NCBI GenBank assembly: GCA_013365325.1
Contig: JABVXV010000205.1
Coordinates: 38,921-102,920, forward strand
Reading direction: 5' to 3'
Length of the DNA: 64,000 nt
Source: Dipetalonema caudispina
Taxonomy: Eukaryota; Nematoda; Chromadorea; Rhabditida; Onchocercidae
Below, piece after piece: positions 25,605 to 38,608 of this stretch (the first letter of the stretch is position 1; the number at the start of each line of letters is the position of its first letter). The notes beneath the pieces were generated by a model, which saw only the letters and a list, made by a program, of their open reading frames with translations, was not told the origin of the DNA and searched no databases. Made by a program: the position numbers and the translations under genes.

Positions 25605-26588
25605 ATTACTCTGATGGGATAAAATGTACATACTTTCCTTATTATTCATATTTTTAGCATTGATTTGTTAAAAGTGAGCAGCAATTTGTTTAAATAAAAC
25701 TTCAAAATTTTTGAAAAAATATAAAATTCATTTTCTAATTTAAATAAGACATTATCTAACTCGAATATATTGAATTGTTTCAATAAATTTGTATTATAAT
25801 ATACGGTTATAATATACTTTCTCGGTTTATATATCAATTTTGTTTAAAAATTATTTCAACATTTAAATGATACTTGTTATAATTTCCGTCTTAAATAACA
25901 CTGTCAACCGAAAATCAATTAAATATTTTATTTTTTAAAAGCTATTTTTATTTATTCTATTTGTTTTTGTCTAATCTAAATTAATTTGAAATGAATTAAA
26001 CGAATCTTTCTTTCATTCAAACTTATCATTTTATCATTATTTTCTTTCTGCATACATTTTGTATATCAAAAATTTTATTACAATAAATTTATGATGTCAT
26101 TATAATTAATTATTCCTTCGAAAGATTATTGTTTTTTTTTTTTTTTTTTTTTTTGCACATTTTTGAGCAATTTTCTTGAAAAATAATTGATCAATTTTTT
26201 TTTTAAATAAATAATAACTGATAATTTCGATTTCTCTTTGTAAGGAAGAGGAAATTGAAGAATAAAATAGTGTTGATCATTTTGGTTCATATATTGATTA
26301 GAGATAATGATTGATTTAGATATCATTTATCATATCATCGTCATAAATGATTGGATAAGAGAAAGTGTATCACGTAAATTGATCAAGCATACTTATATTG
26401 CAAATGTTAAGACTTTTTTCATTTTCCTGAATTGAAATAAAAGGAAAATGTTGTAAATATTTTAAGACTAAATAAAAATGCTAAAAAAATTTCATGGGAT
26501 GATATTATAAATGAATGATTAAATTAATGAATTAATTGATTAAACAAATGAATTATTAAATAAATGAATGAATGAATGAACGTGTCAT

Positions 26589-27060
26589 ACGTGTCATAAC
26601 GTAATGTTTACGTGAGAAGGAATAGTTAGTAACATTTTACGTAAAAGAAATCAATCATGTAAGAATCATTTTTATAAGAGGACATGAAATAAAAGAAGAT
26701 GGAGAATATTAGCAAAAGAATTAGAGAAAGGATGAGAGAGATTGGAGTAGTAATAGTAGAATGAGTAAGATTGAATGCTAATACATTTATTACGGTAACG
26801 TGTACGTAATAGAAATTACGTATGTACAACCATTTCTGTCTTAACTATATAAATAGGAATTAATTTGTATACTATTTATATTTACGTTGAAATTATTTGT
26901 CATCAAACGTTCTGTATTTTACGTACGTAAGAATTACTCAAATATTATAGAAAATAACGATTTTTTTTCTTTAACTTTTTATAACTTCATGTATGTTTAT
27001 TATATATCAGTAAATTATGTATTGTTGCAGTTTTATACTTATTTATACGTATCGTACGTA
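26589..27060. promoter_or_regulatory. Cluster of ACGT-core motifs upstream of MSH4
   Basis: ACGT occurs at 26589, 26599, 26610, 26639, 26798, 26804, 26818, 26884, 26907, 26921, 26925, 27047 and 27056, mostly as TACGTA or ACGTG/AACGT. It continues in exon 1 (27095, 27135, 27143 within CACGTG, 27149) and intron 1 (about 27368, 27472, 27699, 27712, 27720). ACGT is palindromic and is the core of bZIP and bHLH sites. The function is inferred only from position and density. Confidence 0.4.
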
Positions 27061-27089
27061 TTACACTTATCATAGAATTGAATGCAATT

Positions 27090-30000
27090 ATGCAACGTGA
27101 TACATCATCCAGTGCACCTAAATATCGTAGCTTTACGTCTACACGTGAACGTTCACGATTTTCCGGAAATGGAACAAAATTATCACTTAGAAGTTGTGTA
27201 ATTTTTTGTAAGTTCATTTAACAATTATTTATGGTTTTTTAATTTCTAATCTAAAGATTTCTATGTAACATTTACAAAATGTTTTATTTTCAGTTTTTTT
27301 GTTTCAAAAATAGTTTGATTAATTTTTCATTTCTAAAGAAAAATATTTTATACATATGCACGAATCACGTACATCTATATAAATTTTCTGCATAGATGCA
27401 AGTTTTTTTAAACACTCTTTTTCCACATAAATGCATGCAATTGAGACTGTTTGATTATTTGCACTCAACCTGACGTATTTCATGTTAATCGTATGATTGT
27501 ATTTAGGATGTAATTATCTGCTAAACATGTTTTTAGATAAAAATTTAATTTGTAGGTAGAAAACTATCATCCATATAAGAAATAGTTTTTGTAGATTCAT
27601 AGTGTTAATGGTGAGATTCATCGCTTAAAATATTCTGTACTATTATTATCCTAAATTTGACGAATTATATAGGAAGAAATGATAGATACAAATAATCACG
27701 TCAATAGTTCTCACGTTGATACGTATTATATTCGTATATGTTTGCAGCAGTTGTAGAAGGTCGAGGTAGTGCACGTGGTGAAATTGGACTTGCAAGCATT
27801 GATGCATTATGTAGTGAATTACATTTATGGCAATTTATCGATTCTGCATCTTATGCACGACTTCGAATTCAATTTCAAATTCAAGAACCTGTTGAAGTTT
27901 TGCATACAATTATTTCTCATTTATTCATTGAATTTTTACTATCAAGATAATTGAAACTTTTCATTTTCCATCACATTTAGTAACTTTTGAAGTTGTAATT
28001 TGAGAAGAAAGTAAAATGCATGTAGACAAGTTTTTTGAAGTAGAAATGTTTATCTGTTATTTCGCATCATTTTACTACTTATCATATTCGGTTAAATGGT
28101 CATAATTTTTTGTAGGTTATTGTTCCGGAAATATTCGTCGAAAAGGCTAATAGTATGAACGCTGTATTGGAGTTGATTCGCAGCAGTTATCCAGAAGTAG
28201 AAATCACAATGATTAATAGGCGCTATTTCAAGTAATTAGATCTCTCATTTGTTTAACAAGAAATTAAAAATTTAAACAAATCTTATTTTTTAAGTAAATC
28301 GTTTGTAATGACGGAAATATTATTTGGATGAGAATACTGTTGGCTTTTATGAATCTCTTTTTTACAAAATTTCTAAATTCTTGAAATTTTTATCACAAAA
28401 TATTGCAAAAATAAACTGAAATTAAATGCTTTAAAACATATCAACGCTAACTGCTGCAATTTATCAACTGTATTTGCAGCGATCTGAAAGGAATTGAATT
28501 GTTAAAACAGTTAGGATCGAGCGAATCATCCAACATAACATCAGAAGTATATAAAAAGTTTGTTCTTTTTTTTGCAAATTTTAAAAACATGAGTAAAATT
28601 TTACAAAAAATTTTTGAGAACATAGGAATTCGAAATTAAACTATTGACTGATTTATCATCATCCAACATGCTTGACTATTCCTGTTTCAATTTCGGTATT
28701 TTATTTCCTTTTATATCAAGAATGCTTACAACTTTAATTTAACATAACTTTCATGGATTACGATTTTGATACATACAAGATGCATTTATCTTAAACTGAT
28801 TGCTTCCTTTCTATCCTATTTTCATTACATAAGCGTGTTATTTATTAGAGGTCAGCATAACAATTACTTCCTCGTATATATGCAATATTTGTCACTTTTC
28901 ATTGGAACGATCAAATTTTATTTGTACTAGTAAATTTTACTTCATTTGTTAATTCTTTTATAAATATTCTATACTTTTTAAAATTATAGATATTACTGTA
29001 TGGCAGCAGCCGCTGCACTAATCAAATATGTGGAATATATACAAAATGTATTATTTGCTCAAAATTCGCTGAAGGTTACTTATCTTGTTGCAGAGAAATC
29101 TTGCTTTATAGGTAATAAATTGCGGAATTCTTAATAAATTACTACTAAATAAGTTATAAACCCATGCATATTGTCGATAAACATAATCCATTAATCCTTC
29201 CAGTTCTCTTATAACAGACGAATTCAAATATTTTGAAATAGTTGTTTATCTTCTAATGTTATCTAATTTTGTCCATTTCTCTACTACTGATTTCAATATG
29301 CATTTTTGTGATAGTTAATTAAGTGATGGAGTTTGATATTCTAACAAGTTCCATTTCATTTATTATTTGAGCTAAGAAAAATAACATAATTATTGTGTCT
29401 ATTTAATGAAGCCTATAATTGCAGATGTAAATACTATGCGAAATGTCGAAGTGGTGGAACGCATACATCTTAAGCAAAAAACACTGGGTCGTAGCCTGTT
29501 CTCGGTTTTAAATACATGCTTGACTAGTGGTGGAGTACGATTGCTTCGTAGTAGCTTACTACAACCTTCGGCTGATTTGTCAATGATTGAAGCACGCCTG
29601 GATGCTATTGAAGAGCTCATTAGCAATCAACCTGTATTTTACGAATTTGTTAGAAAATTAAAATTTATATGATCCATTAAAGCAACAAGACATTTTAAAA
29701 AATTTTGAATTTATAGAAATTTGATCGACTGAGGACAATTATTGCCGGCATAAGTGACATATATCAGTTAATAACTGTATGCTGTTATCTAGAAAATCAA
29801 AAGGAAACTGTTCGTATAGTTGAACATCGTATCACTCAGGTCCACTTTATAATTTTGCATTAAATCACAACTGTTAGTTTGAATTTTTAGTCCAACTAAT
29901 AAGATTAAGAAAAACTGATTTAAAGCGAACAAAAAATCGTCACAAAAGCTTTGATTTTCCAGTAATTTGAAGTTTTCGTAGTTTTTAAGTTGATTATATG

Positions 30001-33000
30001 AATTTAAAATCCAAGGAAAAATATGCGAAGTGTAATTAGTGCCATGAGTCATTATTTCGGAAGGTTAAAGTTCTATTCTCTGGATTTTTCAGATTCTGAA
30101 TTTGCAGCAAACGTTACATTTGATTAAACCGTTGCGAGACGCTTTAAAAAATAGCAAAGCTCATTTATTTCGATTGTGTTACAGTGTATGCCTTCACCTT
30201 GTTTAGTATCTCTTTATTCATTCATAACGTGGGTCTTAGATGTTTAAATTCAAAACTTCTCAATTAATTTTGAGAGCTTAATTTATGGAGTTTACATTAT
30301 TGACCTCGTCTGACATTCAGCCATCTTGTCATTAATGATTGCTAATAGCACTATTCGCTGACGAAGCAACGAAGTGCGATTCTATATTTGGTTTACCCAT
30401 GTAATAGTGATTATGATTAGGAAGAGAAATGAATATCTTCCTAAAGTTGCCAAAGAATAAGGAAGGATTATTTCATAATCTGAATGTAATATTTTGGATG
30501 GAAAGTTATCGGTATAGAAACGCTCTAGAATGGAATAGGAATGAGAAATTTACATAATTTATATTTCCAGCCATTTTAAAAGAAATTTGCATCGGTTACT
30601 TTTTTTTTTTGCTTTTTATTTCCAAAAGGAATCTATGTCTTAAAGCATTTGGATGATGGACGATTCGAAAGTATTATGGATATTCTGGATGCGAAATTAA
30701 ACAGAACATGTAAGGTAGGAGAACGATCTGCTTTAACATTGCGACAAAAACGATGCTATGCAGTTCGGGTAATTTTTTTCCCACTAATTTTCTTCGTTGT
30801 ATTTTTCTCATTTTCATAGCACATATCTCCTAAATTTCCTGAAAATATCGGGTGTATTACTTTTAAAAATTTGTTAGTAATTTTTTCTAGGCTGGAATTG
30901 ATCAGATGATTGATATGATGCGAAAAGCATACGAAGAGCTGTTACGTGACACGCATGGTATGCCTTGTATAATAGAAAGTAAAAATGATTTCTAGTCATT
31001 GGAGTTTTAAAAATTCTCGTTATGGTTAGGATTTTTTAAGATTCAAAAAAAAAAAATATAATGTAAATTGATGTCTCGCATACTTGAACTTTTATGCTTG
31101 AATATGATTGCAGGAAGTGACAATTAATTAAGAATAGTGAGAAATGTTTAGAATCTCAAAGAGTTTACCCAAATGTTTGCAATATCTAAAGGCCTTCAAA
31201 ATATCGAGGTCAAATTATATAGATTATTTTGTTCTGACGAGCTTGATTGAAAATCATGGGAAGTCGGATTGAGTATACTTCTTGATCAGAGTTTGAAAAA
31301 AAAATTTGAAAACTTCAGATCATTACATTCTGGTTTCAAGTTACTAATATTATTAATTAAGCATGAAGTTTACCTTATCTAGTATATCTTGCAAAGGAGT
31401 TTGCAGAAAAAAGTTATGAAGATGCAAGTGAGATACCAGAAGCGAGACTTATCTATACTGCAAGTCGTGGTTTCCATTTTTCTATTCCATGTTCGGATCC
31501 TGTGGCCAAAATCAAATTACCATCGCATTTTATTGATATGGTCAGAAATCGGGCTTCTGTTTCCTGCACAACTCGTTCATTATTACGCTATAATGGTTAA
31601 TCTTTTTGCAATTTCTCTTTTCTATAAATTTATAAAAGTTGCTTCTTACATATATTTGAAAAAAAAGGGAAAATATCAGTGATAATATGGAAAACAATTA
31701 AACTTTACATCTGTCGACGGTGATTTCAAGCAATATTGGCACTGCGTCTTGCTACGTTCCTAACTAACAAAAAAGAAATGATATGCCAATATACCTATAC
31801 GTTAAGCCTATTGGAATGCCATGAGGATCATTCTTGATAAGGAATATCCTGGGAACTAAAAACTTCAGAAAGTCGCTCAAATCATTTACAGAAAGAATCG
31901 ATGAAGTGGTTAACGAAATAATAATTAGGAGCAATGTTGTAGTGGTTGAACTATTGAATCAGGTATCTGTTCCAATTCTGCACACTTAAAAGCATAAATT
32001 GTGATGCTTAGATGCTAGCAGTAAAGAACTTATCCTTTCTTGGAAATATCATATGTTTCCAATAAACTACGATGAAGAGTGTATGTCCATGGTACTGGTA
32101 CAGTAGTACAGTATTTGTCCGCTGAACTTAACTCTAGCAATTCGATGGTACTTTTTATGGAGTACAAAACTCTTCGTGTTGTTTCAGTTGTTTTTCAATC
32201 ACAAGTATAGTGGGGAAAAGGTATTAGATGACTGAACAAAAATAATGATAGATAGCAAACTGAAGATAGTTGGATTAATTCAAGTAATGGAGATAGATCC
32301 CAAATGATATTTATATGCAGTTTATAGCTAAAAATGCAATTCCAGGTATACGAATGCATTCTTAGTTTAGCTTATGTCTGTGATTAGTACACGATTATCA
32401 AATGTATACTTGAAATGAAGCAAGCAAAAAAAAATACATCATTGATATTTTAGATCCGTTTAATGATTCCATGTTTATATCATGCAATTGAAGCAATATC
32501 CATGGTAGATTTCATTTCTTGTCTTGCAACGTATGCTATGAAAATTCCATCAGGTAATAACTTTCCGATCAGAAAATTTTATTTCTTTATATAATATTTT
32601 AAATGTAAGATGACTTTAATTAATGAAATTTTCCTTCGCATAGTTCGACCCTCATTTTCTCCTTCAATGTCGATGATTATCAAACAAGGAAGACATCCAC
32701 TTTTGGATTTGGCAAACGAAAATTTTACTCCAAACGATGCAGTATGTTTTTTTTTTTTTTTTGTTATCGAAAGCTATCGAACAAACTATGATGAAGATAT
32801 CTATAGCTTTCACTTCTTCTTAAAAGTTGCAACTTTGCTGAGTGTATTTCTCGTTACATTCGATACAATTAAATGTATAGATATGCATACTATATAGATA
32901 CTAGAAATTAAACCGAGTACTTTCTGTTCTCGCTGATAGAATATGACATGATAATACAGAAGCATCGTTCATCTGACAATTAACGAAGTTTTTGAATTAA

Positions 33001-35646
33001 TCAAACTAACAGCTTGAAGTAACCAGAAGCTAGGGATATTTTTTTGTATCATTAGAAGTTTTCGTTTTTTTTTTAGAATGAATGTGTTTCGATACTGGGA
33101 TTATAATAGTAAAAATTGAAAACCTATCAGTTTTTGAAATTTTAGTATTTGTCACCTGAATCCAGAATCAATATTATTACAGGACCAAATATGGTATGTT
33201 GCTTCTTGAAAATATTTAAATTTCGTAAATACTGGTAGCGTGGACTGTGAATGTTTCGTAAAAATTATACATGCTTCTGGAATGGTCATTAAATCGATGA
33301 TGACATTAATAAATAACAAAATTCAGGAGTTAACTAATAAATAAACAGGCAATAAACATGAACTACCGTTCTACAATTTTATATTTGTACTCATTAGGCT
33401 GGGAAATCAACGTATTTGAAGCAAATTTGCTTGCTACATGTGTTAGCCCAAACAGGGAGTTTCGTACCAGCAGAAATGGCGGTATTTCCAGTTCTCACCC
33501 GAATTTTTTCACGAATTGGACATAATGACGACTTGACAGCTAATTTGTCAGCTTTTGCTGTCGAGGTAAGTGATTGAAGATAGTGAGAGATTTGACAAAA
33601 TTTTCATTTAAAATATTGAAACTGTTTAAGATTGTAATTTATCGCAATAAATATATCCGATTACATCAAGTTTTATTTATATTTGAATAAGAAAGAAAAC
33701 GTTATATAAATCAGAACATCAAATTTTTGATGGTTTTTTAGATGTCGGAAATGGCACCCATTTTACGTACCGCTGATTCTTTATCATTAGTTCTTATCGA
33801 TGAACTTGCATGTAGTGAGTGCCTCAGTCGAATTTTAATGTTTTGAAAACTTCTTAGCGACGTTAACTGTCCTTCGAAAGAGTGGGTAAAATGACGATAC
33901 AGTCCTTTGTTCTTTGTATGTAATGATCAGACAATCCTTTATTCTATGGATACATTGATAATACAGTCCTTTGTTTTTTGTCTTAAATTTAAAACTAACA
34001 TTTAGTTACTGTTGATGATTTTTAAGGCACAGCATATGACGAAGGTCTAAGTATATGCTTTGCTATATGTGAAGAGCTTCTACGAAGGAAGGTTAAATCT
34101 CTTAATTGTGCAAAATTTTCAACTTAAATTTTGATAAAATATAAAATTTTTATCTTGCCGATAATCTAACTATCCGACAAATTAAAAAGATTGATAGGAA
34201 CTACTGATATAGTTTTATCATTCTGATATAGTTTTATCATTCATTCTCATAATACTAGCCGGTGCTTAGACCGCATTTAACATGCTCCTCACTCACATAG
34301 AAGATATGCTTAAAGCCTGGATAGTTCTGGATAATAATACTTTCGTCTGTAACATAGCAATTTGTGTTATCGATGATTTGTGTGTTGGCAGATTTTTCAG
34401 AAAATCCAACTTGCAGGCGTATGTCGTGTTCGCTACCCATTATCTCGCCTTGGCATCGCTAGCAGCATTGTATCCTGCTGTTGAAAAGTTACAATTTCTC
34501 CTTTAATTTTCTTTGCATTCATTTGATCCATCTTATAATGATGAAGATAATTTGTCAAAGATCAATAATCTGGTATAGCTATATCCGATATACAATGATT
34601 AAAATACCAAGATCATCAAACTTAAAGTTTGATTGGTCCTGCTATTGACCTTGCAGCTGATAAATTGATCCGTGTCACTCAACGTAAGAAATATATCCTG
34701 TAGTGATAGCATGGCAATACCCCTTGAGATTTAAAAAGGAAGTTAACAATATTTAATGAATTTTTAAATCTCAATATATCAAAGTAATTTATTACAGATC
34801 TCTCGCATTGTCATTATACCAGGTGATCGGTTTTATTCAGCCAGTTGTGATCCTTGACACATTTCATTTTTAGCTTCCATTTCTCAACTTCTACAGTGAA
34901 AATCAAACAGAACGATGGTAGCGAAGTGGAAAAACTTCAGTGTTCACATCAGCTGTATACTGGTCCATATAAAGGTCCACTTTATGGTATGTTAATAATT
35001 CTTCTTTATGGTTCATTCATTTTACCTTATTTCAAAATACCAACTGCATTTCTCATCCTCTTTTGGTAATAGAATTGTATGTTTGGTGCACTTTTTTGCT
35101 ACCTTTTTTAAATGATTCGCTGTTGATTTATGTAGATTAACAGTACGTCTGTGACAATATCCATTCACCATTGCTATCTTCTCGTCTATTTTCAGAATTA
35201 CGGGTATCTGATTTTGTAGCCTAAATGTTTTTTGTCTGAAGGTGATGGTATCCACATGTAAACCCTGAATGAAATTTTAGTGCTAACATGAAACGTTTCA
35301 ATTTCTGGGACGTAATTTAATTAGTGTTTGAAGTGTGTAGAGTAGTTAAAAGCGCTGTCACTGAATAACTTCTTCAGCATTCAATTTGGCTGATCTTACA
35401 ACTTTTCCAAGAGAAGTACTAAATGAGGCACATGCATTAGCCATGTCCTTGCATACACAACGTAATGTGATGATTGAAATGGATGATGAAGCTCGTCAAC
35501 GTCGTGCTATCATTCGATTTGCATGTAAATTACGTTCTATGTTGCCAATTTTAACAAAAACGGACACCGACGCTGCTGCAATTTATCTTTCGAAATTACG
35601 CGATCAACTTTTCCATGAATTGTACCCGTTGACAAATGATCAATAG
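27090..35646 (+). CDS. him-14: MutS homologue 4 (MSH4 / HIM-14), meiotic crossover factor
   Basis: MSH4 pairs with MSH5 to stabilise recombination intermediates in meiosis. Exons: 27090-27207, 27748-27896, 28116-28231, 28480-28557, 28990-29111, 29425-29648, 29717-29839, 30093-30183, 30629-30768, 30891-30957, 31407-31595, 31892-31962, 32454-32553, 32644-32741, 33146-33193, 33398-33565, 33742-33814, 34027-34091, 34417-34487, 34874-34986, 35378-35646. All phases agree: 2,493 nt, 830 aa. The protein begins near MutS domain II (VVEGRGSARGEIGLASIDA), with no mismatch-recognition domain I, as expected for MSH4. The connector/core includes KYYCMAAAAALIKYVEYIQN; the ATPase has Walker A GPNMAGKST (575-583), Walker B LVLIDEL (D654, E655) and FATHYLALASL. 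Odd: the DELGRGT motif reads DELACST, and the ABC-signature STFM.EM reads SAFAVEM. Start ATG is the first in frame after a CAG acceptor at about 27030. AATAAA occurs at 35851 and 36051. Confidence 0.93.
34204..34241. repeat. Perfect 19-bp tandem duplication in an MSH4 intron
   Basis: CTGATATAGTTTTATCATT occurs twice without a spacer (34204-34222, 34223-34241) between exons 34027-34091 and 34417-34487. Nearby, at about 33896 and 33971, ATACAGTCCTTTGTT is also repeated directly in the preceding intron. Confidence 0.85.
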
Positions 35647-36539
35647 CTGCAAATTCTTCACACATCCGAATATTCGATATCTCTTTTCATGCCGTCTATT
35701 ATTATATTTTACACACAAAAAGTATAGAGCTCAATTTGTGCTTCCAATCTGCCAGAGATCATATTTTTGAATTTTTAGAACGGTGAAGCTATAAAATAAG
35801 TACAACGATGGTATCGGAAAAAGATTGAATTCAGGAGGCATTAAAGTGACAATAAACTAAGGATGAAATAATGGAGGAAGTTTTTAACTTTTCTGATTTT
35901 GTTTCTGTATATTTTCATTTCCTCAGCATATTCTTTTTTTTTTTTTTTTTTTTTTGTTTCGTTAAGTTTTGGTTTATTTTATATAATGTTTGAGTTGTTT
36001 ATTGTTTATTGCCCGTAAAATTGTACACTGTATTATAAACGAAATTTGTAAATAAATCACAAGTATTATTTTTTGGAGATTTCTTTTCATATCTAGTATT
36101 CAGTATTTGAAGCCTGGTACTTGAATACTTGAAATGAAATTTTTTTTCTGCTGTGAAAATGATCCTTCTTTGATTTAAATTTTTCATTGGTGAAAATGAT
36201 CTGGACATTTCGACAATTCAGTGCGTTGCATCTCTAAGCAGTAACTTAAATCATATCGCATTTTCTGTTTGTCAGAAACCGGTACATTGACAAATACCAT
36301 AATTTTCCATTAATCTATCGTATTTCTAAGCTACTATTATTAACATTTTCAGGTATATATTCTATCTTCAACACCTGATAGTATGGAATTTTGCATATGG
36401 AAATAATGTAAACTAAGACAAAAATACCTGTCCTATTTAAAAATCATAAAGTCTACTATAGGTGTTATTAGTTTGTATCCGAATGTTGTTTAATTAATTC
36501 TTATCCTATTTCTGAGGTGAACATCATAGTTTTTGATTG

Positions 36540-36580
<41 letters not shown>

Positions 36581-37632
36581 ATGTAATATCTTCAAACAGA
36601 CTCCTTTTTTATCCTGTTTACATCATATTTCAAAAATTTTCATTATTTTCTCAAAATACTAAAGCAAAATTATCGATATTAACAAAATCAACAAACAAAT
36701 GTATTATTCATTCATATCATAACTGTACGAACAATGAATAAATAAAATGTAAAAAAAAAAAAAAAAGAAAAAAAAGAAAAGAAAGGACAATATCTAAAGG
36801 CAATAAAAATATTTTGAGATAAATGACCTGAATTATTCCATCATTTTGATTATATATGTTTGCCCTATAATTTCTCATACTATCAAAAAAAAAAAAAAAA
36901 AAAAAAATTCATAGAATTCATTCTTTTCTTTTTCAAATTTTATGAATTTCTTTAAAACTGTTCTTACAAAGAATCAATCCTTTTTCATTGCCTTTTTAAT
37001 ACTATATAATGAATTCGTATCATTATACTTTCTAATATGATACTTTCAAATATTTAATATTTTTCACAGTATTGTAAAATCTCGGAGATAATTCGATATT
37101 GAATTATTATAATAAGTATAAAAAATTTGTGGATTAAAAATGAAAAATTTTGTTATGTAAGCTTTTCAAATGAAGGATATCTTATAAAATGAAAAGTAAT
37201 ATTTTTATGATACATTTCAAATTCCAATTAATATCGTTAATTTGATTTTTAAAAAAAAAAAAACATTATAATATAAATTCCAGAGAGTATTAAAAAGTAA
37301 TACTAAAATATCATTTCATAATTTATATTTCTGTAAAATTCCGTTTTTTTTTTTTTTGTGCTCTAAAATTAATAATGTTTCATTATTATATTGCGTAATA
37401 AATTTTCAAATTTATATTAAATTTCAATTGAGTCAAGTCGATATATTCGGAAATGTTTTATTAAATATTCTTTGAAATAGGACAGTAATGACTAATCCAA
37501 GCAGAGCTATACAATTATTATCAGCTATTGTTGACATTAGTAGCTATTCGGTATACAGAAAATAAGCTTGATCATGGAAAAATCAAGATTAGGGTAAAAT
37601 CTTATAGCTTGATCACATCAAGAATTGATGAC
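35647..37632. other. MSH4 3' UTR and intergenic region with long A/T tracts
   Basis: Possible polyadenylation signals AATAAA lie at 35851 and 36051. Homopolymers: T run at about 35936-35955, A runs at 36548-36577 (30 A), about 36752-36766 and 36885-36907 (23 A). No other exon was recognised. Confidence 0.6.
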
Positions 37633-37636
37633 CGCT

Positions 37637-37703
<67 letters not shown>

Positions 37704-37706
37704 AGC
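37633..37706 (-). tRNA. tRNA-Asn (anticodon GUU)
   Basis: The minus strand folds as a full cloverleaf. The acceptor stem GCTTCCG pairs with CGGGAGC (one T-G pair), with discriminator G. The A box is TGGCGCAATCGG and the B box GGTTCAAGCCC. The anticodon arm TTCGG-CTGTTAA-CCGAA places GTT at the anticodon. No intron and no encoded CCA, as usual for a nuclear gene. It stands alone between the MSH4 and TMF genes, with a TTTT tract about 35 nt downstream for Pol III termination. Confidence 0.97.
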
Positions 37707-37925
37707 ACCTGCTTGACCATTGGCTGAGATAGTATAGGAAATGAGTGAATTTCATTTAAATAATAATGAAATAAAATTTAAATGTGAAATATAAAATTTA
37801 TCATTTATTAAAATTTAAATTTATCAAAATAAATTTAAATTTTCTCATTTTAAACTTCGTCAAATAATGAAATTATTTGTTACAATCATATCAATGAAAA
37901 AATTTGCAAATGTAGAAAAAAAAAA

Positions 37926-37979
37926 CAGAGAAACAGAGAGGAAGAGAGAGAGAGAGAGAGAGGGAGGAAGAGGGAGAGC
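37926..37979. repeat. (GA)n / purine-rich microsatellite
   Basis: Run of GA dinucleotides with GGA interruptions between the tRNA and the TMF gene. Confidence 0.85.
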
Positions 37980-38498
37980 TGTAAGAAGTGAATTGGTATT
38001 TTCGTGACGAATTCTTGTAAACAATTTAAAAGTATTTTTGATTAATTGTTAATTTATGTTGTTATTGTTTTTTCTTTTTTTTTCTTTTGATATCAGAAAT
38101 TTGTATATACGTAGCTACGAAATCGATAAATGTGATGATTTAATTGATAAGTTATTGGATTAATTAATTAAGTGGTACTAAATATTGTCTATTACAAATC
38201 CTATATTATTTTTTTGTGATGAAGTAAAAAAAAAAATAAAACTTATGATCATATTTTTGAATCTAAAATATTTGATTTGTATATGAAATAAAATTCTCGA
38301 TTAGATTTTTGTTAAATATTTTTGAATTTAAAATACATGAAATGAAATTCATAATTACGAAGCAAGAAAAGAAAAAATTTATTCTGTAATCATTGATTAT
38401 ATTTCGTGAAATGTAAAAAAAAAAAAATTTTTAATGTTTATTTTACGATGATATGCATTCGCAATTGTATGATATTGATTAAAATATTTCATTGTTTT

Positions 38499-38509
38499 AA
38501 TTTTTACAG
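38499..38509 (+). promoter_or_regulatory. 3' splice site in the TMF leader (SL trans-splice or 5' UTR intron acceptor)
   Basis: ATTTTTACAG is followed by GAATTAATATTC, 88 nt before the TMF ATG. No upstream coding exon is seen, so it is either a spliced-leader acceptor or the end of a 5' UTR intron. Confidence 0.45.
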
Positions 38510-38590
38510 GAATTAATATTCATTCAATTGATGTTTTCCTTCCTCTTTTGATGTATTAAAAGTTGGAAAAGGAAAGAAGTTGAAATTTTG

Positions 38591-38608
38591 ATGGATAATG
38601 AATTTTAA
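38591..38608 (+). promoter_or_regulatory. Five-codon upstream ORF overlapping the TMF start
   Basis: ATG GAT AAT GAA TTT TAA begins 7 nt before the TMF ATG (38598) in another frame and ends 8 nt inside the TMF coding region. It would be met first by a scanning ribosome. Its effect on TMF translation is only inferred. Confidence 0.35.

Larger units (their letters stand above)
24312..27089. other. Divergent intergenic region between the SMYD and MSH4 genes
   Basis: About 2.8 kb separating two genes transcribed away from each other, so both promoters should lie here. Contents: loosely repeated ACCG..TTGAA..TTTTGAAAT blocks (24.39-24.70 kb), a perfect hairpin at 25157-25199, a GA microsatellite at 25572, a T tract at 26131, and a cluster of ACGT words at 26589-27060. 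No exon was recognised. Confidence 0.6.
37707..38597. other. 5' flank of the TMF gene
   Basis: It holds a GA microsatellite (37926-37979), poly-A/T tracts, an acceptor at 38508-38509 and the gene's leader. No exon with coding potential was seen. Confidence 0.55.

Noticed and set aside
34282..34506. Single ORF covering 34282-34506 as one MSH4 exon
   Set aside because: Only the part from 34417 matches MSH4 (AYVVFATHYL). The acceptor CTTGCAG at 34416 gives the right phase; the upstream part has no homology.
36548..36907. Long A runs as poly(A) tails of retroposed copies
   Set aside because: No coding or RNA-gene similarity lies upstream of the runs and no target-site duplications were seen; homopolymers are common across this window.
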